Translations under genes and position numbers: made by a program
DNA from: Asterochloris sp. CNOR1
Lineage: Eukaryota; Chlorophyta; Trebouxiophyceae; Trebouxiales; Trebouxiaceae
Direction of reading: 5' to 3'
NCBI GenBank assembly: GCA_963969365.1
Contig: OZ017756.1
Span: 2,170,001-2,234,000 of the forward strand
DNA length: 64,000 nt
The notes under the pieces: generated by a model
Databases searched by the model: none
Told to the model about the DNA's origin: nothing
What the model saw: only the letters and a program-made list of their open reading frames with translations
Part shown: piece after piece, positions 40,201 to 49,242 of the stretch
Numbering within the stretch: the first letter of the stretch is position 1
Layout: the number at the start of each line of letters is the position of its first letter

Positions 40201-43200
40201 CAGGTACGGTCAGTTTGATCCCATGAACGCATGTGATGTCGTGACGCAGCGGTGCCGCCCTTCTCCCCGTGTGCCTCTTTCTGCCTGTCAGCGCGCCTGA
40301 ATGGTGGGCTGTCTGACATTGTTTGTGAGCCCAAGCAGCCATCAGCAGTCCATGTGACATCAATTTTCTGAAGACTGAGAGCCAATGTTCTTGCAGGTAC
40401 AAGAGGCGCCTCTTCGCTGCCTTTGGCCCCAGCCTGTGGATCATCAAGCTGCGTGCCTCGCTGACGACCATTGAGGGGCAAGCCAGCTCTTTTGCTGCTG
40501 GTCAGTGTCTAGCTGACAAGGCCCCACCATCACAGAGATCACTTGCACTGCTGTGCATAGTCCTACAGATTACAGGCACTGCTGCACTGAAATCTACATA
40601 TCACATGCGCAGTTGCAGAGATTCTTACTTTGCTGGTAATGAGTAGCTATAGGGCATGCCTGCAGGAACCTGCATGCCTGAAGCTTGCCTGCAGGGAGCA
40701 GCATGCCTTCAGCTTGCCTGCCTGCACCACAGGTACTGGCCTGAGGATGTCCAAAGCACACTGGTTCACTAGGGGCCCTTTCCTGATTCCCAGACATGCC
40801 ATCAGCCGTCCAGGGTGGCATCTCTGCAGGCACAAAGCACCACAAGTGTGTGGAGGGTTTCAGTCCTTGCGTTTGGCTCCACCCTGGCTTGCTTTGGGCA
40901 AGGCAGATGCTTTCAGATGCTCACAGGCAAACATGTCTGCAGGCAGACTCCTGGGCGCTCTGCACTGACGCATCCTTGCCTCACCTGTAGCAAACTTACG
41001 TGCTGCAGGCAAGGTGCGGCCCGAGTGCGTGGAGGGGCTCAAGCGCGTGCTGGGCCTGCGCCGCGTGGCCTGGGCGCGCCAGGTGGACTCGATGATGCTG
41101 ATGCCCACCAGTGCCCAGATGGGGCTGATTGACAAGCGCTTCGGAGGCGCACTCTCGAAGGAGGATGTTTTGGTGAGGGGCGGCTCTGATGGTTGGGGTC
41201 ATATCTGCGGCACCTGGGTAATGCTTCGCCATGGCACAGCAGCAGCAATGCTGTCAAAAGCAAGGGGCAAGGTGCACTATTCCAAGGGGCTATATCAGTG
41301 GAGGAGGGGCAGCGGCAGGTGTGAAGCAAAGCGGTTCAGAGGCACATCGTCAAAGGAGGATGTCTTGTTGAGGGGCAGCTGCAATGCAGCACAGGAAGCA
41401 AGCGCTTGATGGTGCGCTCTGTCAAGAAATGACATGTGGTGAGGAGCAGCAGCAATGCAGCATGTGAAGCAAGCGGTGTCATACTGCACTGTCAAGGAAC
41501 CACGCTGTTGTGAGCGGCAGCAGAGGTGCAGCTTGTGAAGGATGCAAGTTCAGAGGCTTACTGCTCAGGTGGAGCGATTTGATGAGGGCTGCAAGCCATG
41601 CAGCGTGTGCAGCACATGGTATTGGACGGTGTGGACCCCTGATAGATGTGACCCAAAGACACCCAGTATACAGTCATTCAAGGCAGTGACTGTTGGCAGC
41701 TGTCCTTGTGCACCTGAGGGTAGAGTCGCTGAGGGCACAATCTGGAGGAGGCCATCTGCCCCTCAGCTGGACGCACCCCATCCCGCAGTGTTCACAGGAG
41801 GCTGCTTGACTTGACCAGCGTGACACTTGCACTGATGGCTCCACCAGTCACTTTGGTGTTCATACGATGGATCTCAATGCTCGGGAGACCAAGCATGGCA
41901 CGTGCAAGCAGCAGCTCATGGCTTGAGCTTTGTGCATGCAGGGCATGGTTCCAGAGCCGCTGGTGCAGTTTGACAAGGCCGCCGTGGGCGGGGGCACCAG
42001 GAACACACGCAGGAGCCTCAGCCGTGCGGGAACCTCCAGAGCCAGCACTGCCAGGTGCCTCCCTTTGCTTTGTGCTGGGACGGCTGCATGCAGCCAACAC
42101 TTTGACTTAGCAGGCCCTCAGCAGGCTTTGGCAAGTCCCCCACGAGCTTAAGGCTATTGGAGCAAGGTAGCAAAGACCCGCCAGCATGAGGAATGACGCA
42201 ATACAACTTGCATCCTACGCCATCAGGGATTGTGCTAAGCTCACTGCAGTGCTGCTTTGCCTTTGCAGCCAGGGTGACCCAGCCCCTCCAGCTCTGCTTG
42301 CCTGCAAGCCAAAATTTGCCTGCCATTGCATCCTGTGCAGCCTGCAGCAGCCGCATTGTCTCAGACAGATAGCAACTCAGCACCTTTGTACTGTGCAGGT
42401 CTGGCTCTATACAGGGCTCCACATCAGTGGGAGGCTCCACCCAGGGTGGCACCATGAGCATGGCGGCCACCTGTGCAGCACAGTCTATCGCTGCCACCCA
42501 GCATCCAGCAGACCTGCAGTCTGAAAACAGGTGCAGTGCACCAGCCTCCCCACTGCGGTGCACCGCAAAGTGTGACCACTGCAGTGCTCATGCAGCCATG
42601 CCTGAGCTACTCAGCCGAGGCAGAGTGCAGTAGTTGTGGGGTGCTCCTGGGCAGTGGACGCTGACTGGATTCAGCCCCTGCACTGAGTGGTACAGCTTTT
42701 TGTGTTGACCTCTGAGGCAGGCCACAGGCCTTGCATGTCAACTGGCAGGCCGTCACAAGGCTTGAGGACACGCTGGTGTTCCTGCTGCAGCACTGAGGGT
42801 GGGCGCACAGGGGCTGAGCCAGTGGTGGAGTGCTGGAATGATGAGTTCTTGGTGGCCAAGGCCCACGCAGATGCTCTCAGAGGCCGAGAGAATTGGTTGG
42901 CCCACAACAGGGATGCTGTGCGCCAGCTGGAGGTGGGTGGCTGGCGTTCGTGTGCAGGTTCTCTCTTGCCTCCTACTCCTGGGCTCCACAGCGCAGAGCA
43001 CAGAGGCTCTTGGATTGACACGTGCAGCCCTGCCAGTCCAGTTGGGCGGTCTCCAGCTGCTCTGCTGCAGCGGGGCTGGTGTGGCTGCTGCAGGCCTGGC
43101 AAGATAACCAGCAGCATCAGGGCAGCGGTGTGTTCTTCGGTGTCGCTGCAGTCTGTGTCGCTGTAGGCTGTCCTCCTGCAGCAGTGTCCCCACGCATTTG

Positions 43201-44655
43201 CTGCAGGCCAGCACGGAGCACAGCCACCTGCGGGAACAGTGGGCAGCGTGGAACCCCCAGCGGGCAGCTGCACAGGACCTGCAGCACCGCATCGAGGCTG
43301 GGGAGGTCAGCTATGAGGACACGGTGCAGGCGGCTGTGCAGCATAAGGGCGAGGTGCTGCCTGGCACAGTCAGCCCTCAGGAAGCCACTCGACGAGGGTG
43401 GTACGCCCACTCTGGGCCCTTCAAGTGGCCTGCGCCCAAGGCCGCACAGGTGGGGGGGGTATGAACTTACTAACACTGTCATGAGGCACCATGGTGGCGC
43501 TGCTTGGCTGTGGTGCACTGCAGAGGGTGCTGCTGTGGGTCACAGCACAGGCTGGTGTGCTTGTGCCTGGCTGACGCTGCTGAGCCAGCAGCTTTGGTGG
43601 GACAGGGCGCCCTGCAGTGCTGTCAGGTCACTAGGCCGGCAACATGATGTGCTCTGCAGCGGCCAGGCAGTCGCCCTGTGCAATGCAGATGTTCAACCAG
43701 CATCCCAAGCGGCCCTCCCAGGCGCGCATTGATGACCTAGCAGAGCCCTGGACGGACAGCTACAGCCCACAGGCTCCTGAAGAGTGAGGACTACATAACT
43801 GCTGCATAGCACGAACCTTAAATGCGACCTCACCGCTGCTTTGACCTGCTGCTGCTCAAGCCTGGCTGTTCAGCTGTCGTGAAAGGGCACAATGCATGGA
43901 AGCACAGTAGGGGTCTGTGAGCCATGCATGAGGCAAAGGCTTTGTTGCCCGCAGCTGCTGACGCTTTTTCGCCACCGCTTTGCAGGTTCGCTGCGCCCTT
44001 CCAGAGCATTGCAGTGGCCTCCAGCCTCTTCACAAAGGACCCCGAGTACTGGAAGAGTGTGCACCTGGTGGGGCAGGGTTTGGCCAGGGAACGGCAGGAG
44101 GCCAAGCAGAGGGAGCTGGACGCCTGGAAGGCAAAGGTGTGAAGATGCAATGCTGACCATGACATTGCCAGGATGCTGGCAGGGTGTCTTAGACAACTGT
44201 GCCAGCGGGCACCTTCCCTCACGTATTGGTGAGCTGTGCGCCTCCCCCACGTGTGCTGCAGGTGGTCGTGGCTGACACCTGCTTCCACAGCACACTACCT
44301 CGGCGGAGAAAGCCCAGCCAGATGGATACTGTGCAACCCATTCTACATGATCCGCCTGCTAAGCTGGGTTTCAAAATAAGCCAGGCACCAAAGGCGCCAT
44401 ATTCCATCTTCCTGGGTGAGTTGGGCTCCTGTTTTGTGCAAGCTAGCTTTAAGCAGGGGCACATCCTCAGGAGGGCATTTCTGAGCTGCAGGTGAGCCAT
44501 ATCGTGATGGCTCAAAGCCCAAGCCACAGCCTGGAAAAGAGGCAAATAAACATCTCCTGTCCCAAGGCATGCCGCAATCAGATTTCCACAGATTTATCAA
44601 GAGCTTTCATTCGAGTGTGTACAACCCTGCCCTTGCACACGGCAGTCAAGTGTGA
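34251..44655 (+). CDS. Large 21-exon protein, candidate axonemal (CFAP-like)
   Basis: Exons, all phase-consistent: 34251-34273, 34340-34836, 35222-35451, 35743-35943, 36266-36382, 36644-36778, 37123-37506, 38143-38271, 38643-38784, 39061-39233, 39421-39493, 39931-40114, 40397-40500, 41009-41172, 41942-42054, 42791-42932, 43207-43449, 43689-43783, 43986-44136, 44262-44415 and 44492-44655; 1205 residues. The N-terminus has HRLALTYALPSG and, after Ala/Lys-rich linkers, VEVHDRDAYPEEA, then CGVAKCNLASLAKGYRRVEC and STLKVVVRTAVPL. That pattern recalls the C2-like beta-sandwich of axonemal proteins such as CFAP70 or the DUF4550/CFAP92 group. Later come FQLVDGQERMIVVEGLADKA and RPYGRAVFCMAYADTE. The C-terminal half is charged and helical (WNDEFLVAKAHADALRGREN, ARERQEAKQRELDAWKAKV) and ends with DFHRFIKSFHSSVYNPALAH. 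The family call is from remembered motifs and is weak; the gene model is stronger. The first exon (MQQQCQF) is tentative. Confidence 0.72.
37955..38015 (+). repeat. Decayed copy of exon 38143-38271 start
   Basis: GGCTCCACTTTCAAGGCGG then TGGTGCACAATGCTGTGCTG repeats the live GAGTCCACGCTCAAGGTGG then TGGTGCGCACTGCTGTGCCT, about 185 bp upstream in the same intron. Confidence 0.6.
39505..39625 (+). repeat. Decayed copies of the exon 39931 acceptor edge
   Basis: CTGCAGGCCTGCTGATCAG (near 39522) and CTGCAGGCTTCCTGGCCAGC (near 39592) resemble the live CTGCAGGCTTCCAGCTGGTG at about 39925. Both sit upstream of the exon that carries FQLVDGQERM. Confidence 0.5.
41173..41541 (+). repeat. Decayed tandem copies of the exon 41009-41172 donor edge
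   Basis: The live end (CTCTCGAAGGAGGATGTTTTG then a GTGAGGGGCGGC donor) is repeated near 41345 (CATCGTCAAAGGAGGATGTC then TTGTTGAGGGGCAGC), 41420 (CTGTCAAGAAATGACATGTG then GTGAGGAGCAGC) and 41488 (CTGTCAAGGAACCACGCTG then TTGTGAGCGGCAGC). The last three are about 70-75 bp apart. All are out of frame. Confidence 0.65.
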
Positions 44656-44703
44656 AGTTCCATGTGTGTGACATGAGATCATGCAGGTTTCTGATCAACG
44701 GAC
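44656..44703 (+). other. 48-bp gap between two same-strand genes
   Basis: From the TGA of the large gene to the ATG of the oxygenase gene there are only 48 bases. No TGTAA poly(A) motif is found in the gap. That is too short for an ordinary 3' UTR, promoter and 5' UTR, so overlapping transcripts or one bicistronic mRNA are likely. Confidence 0.5.
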
Positions 44704-46068
44704 ATGGCGAAGGGATTGGACTCTGTCGAGCTGTGGCAGGAGGTTCTACCTCAAGCAATTCTGGCTGCAATGTTGAAGGATGCACAACATCTCACCGAGA
44801 GCCCCAACTTCTGGATACCGGAGGCGAGTCAGGGCAAGCGCAAAGCGCTTGCCTGGGCAATCAGCTCTTCGACTGCACATCTGCATTGTGTCACACTGCA
44901 CTCTAAGTTTGTTGCTCATGCAGGAACAGCTCGCAGAGAGCACCCAGACGTCTGCAGTGGAGTATGCAATTGGCTTGCTGTATCGAAGCATTATCAGGAA
45001 GCTCCTTCCTGAAGGCTGCGCCGGTGCTGAGTTCTGGGTGCAGGCAAGACAGCTGCTTAGCCTACGCCTGGCCCTACAGTCCAGAGGCAGCCTCAGATAC
45101 AGCAGCCGGCCTGCCTGCAGATCTACCAGCCCGGGATCGGGCTCAACTTCCACTTTGACAAGGACGAACACTGCATGAAGGAAAGGCATGAGATGCTTCA
45201 CCCAGAACTGTCCAGCATCCTGTACCTCACTGGGAGCGAGAATCCGGAGCAACAGCTAGGTGCGCAGTCCCCAGAGTGCTTGAGGGCGTACATGTCATCC
45301 TATCAACTGAGGCTCTGGTTGAGTGATCCTGCTCCTGCAGGCCCCACAGTCATTCTTGATCAGCTGTTTGACATTGAACATGGTCCCGTGCCTGACAACC
45401 CCACAGGCTGCGTGCTGGCCTGGCCAGCCGCCAACAGATACTGCATCTTTGACGGCAGGCTGGGGCACGGCGTGCTCGACTCCCCCTGCCAAGACCTGCG
45501 GGCCACACTGCTTATCAATTTCTGGCGCACCAAGCCGCAGGCGAGGCCTGGGCAGTTCCTTTGTTTTGCATCTGCTCAGCTGCTGGCATGATAACATGCT
45601 GAGCATGGCTGCCAGCTGTTTCGTTGCTGCACAACATATCTTGCATGACCGTCAAGATCGTCTTGTGTGCTGCAGGAGATCAATCTTATGAGCGGTGAAG
45701 AGCAAGGGCAGCTACGGCCAGTGGCAGACTCTTGCCAGCCCACATCCAAGCCTTCACAGTCCAGGATACCAGCCCTGAGAGTGCAGCCTGGGACAACCCC
45801 GCTGCTGGTGAACACCTTGCAGCAGTCGACTGTATTGTACGGCCAGATATGTTGACATTCCTGGAACTTTGGCACTGGTGTGCAGGTTGATGATCTGTGC
45901 GCTGCAGTGTGGCCAGGCAAAGCAGCAGCGCACTCGCTGCGTCTGGACCATCCTGGTTATGAGCTCTTTCCCCTGGATGAGGATAGCTTCCAGCAGGAGG
46001 ACGGCATGCTGCAGACCGCTGCTGCTCTGGTACCTGCTGAAGACAGCAGTGCCTCAGACGATGAATGA
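44704..46068 (+). CDS. 2-oxoglutarate/Fe(II)-dependent oxygenase-like protein
   Basis: Exons 44704-44823, 44924-45043, 45121-45259, 45341-45540, 45676-45807 and 45886-46068; 297 residues. The core double-stranded beta-helix signature is present: GLNFHFDKDEH gives His91 and Asp93, LSSILYLTG follows, then PTVILDQ, then GRLGHGVLD supplies His169, and LRATLLINFW supplies Arg180. This is the HxD...H iron triad plus the 2-oxoglutarate-binding Arg at the usual distance. The substrate is unknown (protein, small molecule or nucleic acid). The C-terminal about 100 residues add an acidic tail (AEDSSASDDE). Three of the five introns need GC donors (after 44823, 45043 and 45540). The gene sits 48 bp behind a same-strand gene and may be co-transcribed with it. 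Confidence 0.83.
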
Positions 46069-46675
46069 GTGAAACAAACATAAGGCATCAAGCATGGGGC
46101 ATCAAGCAAAGTTGCTCGATCAAGTGCAGACATTCAGATTCCAGATTTTGCCAATCACAGCGCCTCAAACTACCAAACCCTTCTGCGGCAGCATCGCATC
46201 TCGCCAGGGTGTGCCTACTCAACAGCAGACCGCCGTCGACGGTTTACACAGTTGAGGTCCGTCGCCATTCAGCTATGAACGCTTCTCACTGCTCTTGGCT
46301 GAGGAGGCAGCAGGCGATGCTGGGGGGCGCTAAGACCGTCCTTGCCAGGACACAGGCCAGGCAGCCCACCAGGCCACGCAAACACCGGACACTCGCTCAG
46401 AGCGCAGCAGTAAGCTTTTGAGCCTTACAAGCAGCCCCTGCACAACTGACATCAAGAGCTGTACCGCCTGACCCTTGGTGTGCTGCCAGCAACTATACTG
46501 CAGCCTGTTTGCTGCTGCCTGCAATCAGCTGTTTGATGTCCATACCTGTTGCCCCCATGCTGTCTTCTGTGCAGGGGCTGGCGTTTGAAAACAGCACTCT
46601 GCCAAGATTGCGCCATCTGCTGTGCACCTGCTGTGCACCCTTCGTTCGCCGTGAAATCGCTCAGCCGCAATTGTC
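46069..46675 (+). other. Spacer with a possible alternative first exon
   Basis: No TGTAA motif is seen. An ATG at 46317 (or 46275 in frame) opens a basic stretch (LARTQARQPTRPRKHRTLAQ) that ends phase 0 at a good GTAAGC donor after 46409. Phase 0 would join the next gene at its GTGCAGGAGG sequence near 46788, so this may be an alternative first exon of that gene. Confidence 0.35.
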
Positions 46676-48525
46676 ATGGCTTCCCAGCCTGCTGCAAGTT
46701 CTGCATCAGCTGCCAAAGCTCCTGCAGTGCAGCCCCACGCTTGCCACTGCCTCGACGCGCTAAACACTGCTGCCCCGAGCCTGCAGGTGCAGGAGGTGGG
46801 AAACATCACCAGTGCTACCGGCCTGGCGCGGACAGGATCCAACAAGTTCAACCAGCTGCAGCCACTGGAGGTCAGCAACTTCATCCTTTATCACTCTGCG
46901 CCCACCACTGCGCAGGGGCCCTTCTCATGTACTACCCTGCTCCATTACCTGCACATCAGATGCCATGATTTGTGCTGCTGTATGCATGGCCGCGCGAGGC
47001 CGCTGACTCATTGGCTTGATGCCACACATCACTGCCAGCTTGGCCAGCTTGCTCTATAAGCCTGCCACCAACGCACCCCTTGTTTGGGCCTCGTGAGGCT
47101 GCTCATCCCGAAGATCCCCGGGAGATCCTGACATCTGCTGTTAGTGGCGCTGGTGCAGCCGCGCATTGATCGCTCACGCTGCAAAAAACCATTGTGCCAG
47201 AGGCGGCAGCCTGGGCGAGTCCTGCCATCTGCTGCGCGTGGTGCTAGTGCAGGCTCCTGTCTTTTCCTCCAAAGCCTCAGGGACTGCACATCTTTACAGA
47301 TCTGGGGGCGATGCTGAGATCCTGGTGCAGGTTCGCATTGAGACCCTGATGCGCCAGAATCAGGAGCTGGTGAGCATGAACTCTGCGCTGGAGATGCGCA
47401 ACACCGTCCTGGAGAAGACCAATGCGGAGCTCACGACTCAGCACAGGAATGACGTGATTCGCATTCATGCCATTGAGAAGGAGGTGAGCTGCCCCAGCAG
47501 AGACATGGGTCCAGGTTTCTCGAGACCCGAATTCTGCCACCAATACCCCAAAATCACTGCCGCAAGTCTGCTGCAGGCAAGCCATTGAATGCCCCAGCTG
47601 ACGGGCCTACGCCTGCTGGAGAGGGCCCAATGTGACTGAATGCCACAGGCCTTGCCGTGTCACATGCCACGTGCTGTAATGTTGGTCCCGCAGTCCAGAA
47701 ACCCAGGGTGCTTATTGTCAGCTGCAGCTGGGGTTCATGGTAAAGGTCGAGGCTTGCTGGTCTGGAGAGTAAGTTTGAGCTGAGACCCTGCACTGACTAC
47801 AGCTGCGTGGCCTGCTGCTGACTGGCTGCGCCCTCTGTCTGCTTCAGGCCACAGAGCTGGCAAGGAAGCTGGCCGCTGCAGTCAACCGCATCCTGAACCT
47901 GGAGAATGAACTCGAGGAGGGCGGGGTCACTGACATAAAGAGCATGTGGTACTCCTTCACAGACAGCAAGAACCGCCTGCAGAGCGTTGAGGTCAGTGCT
48001 TGCGCATGGCCTCCTGTAGACAGCAAGCACTCATTGTGCTTCTGCCTGGGCAGCATGTGTTCACAGCCATGTGCAGGGCTGTTGGGGTCCACTGTGGTGT
48101 CAGATCCAGTCTCAGTGCTGCACTCAGCTCGATGCAAAAGTCTGCAGTGATGTGCTTGCAGACAGCCTCTGCTGCCGCCCACCTGCTTTGTAAGCCGCAC
48201 ACCAAGCGCTGCTGCCCCCAAGCCCCATGTAATCTTTGTCTGCTGCCCCCAGGTCATGTCGTCACGTGAGTTCCCCGCCCACTGCAGGGGCACCTCAGCC
48301 CTTGCCACCTCCCTCAGGTGTGGCACTTTTCCCAAGATCGGAAATCGCTTCCTGCAGGATGAGCTGGAAGAAGCTCGCTATGAACGCCGCCGCGCAGTGG
48401 CCGCTGCACGCCAGGACACAGAGCGCGCCTGTGCTGAAGCAGCCAGGCAGAAGGCCAACGCCGACATCCTGAGCATCATGATCATGCGCATGGTGCAGGC
48501 CTGCAAGCCCGCAGAGGGCTGCTAG
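46676..48525 (+). CDS. Small coiled-coil protein, unknown function
   Basis: Exons 46676-46870, 47331-47483, 47848-47991 and 48358-48525, all joined in phase 0; 219 residues. After an Ala/Ser-rich start, each later exon is mostly helix: IETLMRQNQELVSMNSALEM, ATELARKLAAAVNRILNLEN, and DELEEARYERRRAVAAARQD ending with ADILSIMIMRMVQACK. Heptad spacing of Leu, Ile and Met indicates a coiled coil. No family is recognised. The start is uncertain: a short intron may remove about 46727-46787, or the true first exon may lie near 46317-46409. After the TAG another frame carries a coding-looking Ser-rich tail (NSPFRRSSSSTSLLSSPVED), which suggests a frameshift or unrecognised splicing at the 3' end. Confidence 0.62.
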
Positions 48526-49242
48526 ACAACTCCCCGTTCCGCCGGTCAAGCAGCTCCACTTCGCTGCTGAGCAGCCCTGTTGAGGACCGCAAGGTCACTT
48601 CAGCTCAGTAGAGGACAACACCCGGTAGTCGCACTGCCTGCCTCACACACCCCATGATCTGCCAGCCAGTCTCCCCACCTGGCACCTTAGTGATAAGTGT
48701 TTGCTGTGTCCAGGCACCCTGCCTGGAAAGCTGAACAAGCTGTCCAGGACTGTATCAACACCACCTTGCTGGGTATGAAAAAACAGTGTGGTCATGTACA
48801 GGTCCCCCTCACACTGCCTCCTCCCGCCTTCCGTCACCCTGAAGTCCTCACTTCCCCCGACACTAACTAGCTACCCGGTCTGAGGTTGAAGCACTGCGTA
48901 TCAGCAGCTGTATCATTTGATCAATTATGTCCCTTGAGATTCTAGATTTTGCAAGCATTAGATGAACTTTTAAGGTTGCCAAAACAAGTCATCGTCTGTA
49001 AGGGAGTCTGGGAAGCCCTGCTTGATGCACAGAAGTCTCAGGCCCTGGACAGCCAAGGCTGCAGCTTCATTCAGACAGAAGGCTGTGTCAGGTTCTTTGA
49101 GGATGCTGAGCCGGGTGGTGGGCTCATTGTATAGAATGAGCTTGCACTACACTTGGCCATGGGCTTTGCGGGCCGTGACTTGGTATCAGCAATGAGCAAT
49201 GTGTAACAGCAAAGGACATACATACAGCGGTCAAGGTGGATG
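48526..49242. other. Intergenic, between convergent genes
   Basis: Its first 85 bases contain the alternative Ser-rich reading frame discussed with the previous gene. The motif TGTAA at 48997-49001 may serve that gene. A 61-codon open frame at 48949-49134 lacks support. Nothing else is seen. Confidence 0.4.

Noticed and set aside
40180-40210. Possible mini-exon (SAMRAEAG) between exons 40114 and 40397
   Set aside because: Exons 12 and 13 of the large gene join in phase without it and give a continuous protein (AAR then YKRRLF).
41173-41541. CRISPR-like regular spacing
   Set aside because: The units are diverged exon-donor copies with no constant repeat and no unique spacers, in an intron of a nuclear gene.
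48949-49134. 61-codon open frame downstream of the small coiled-coil gene
   Set aside because: No ATG in a good context, no splice support and AT-rich codon use unlike the neighbours.
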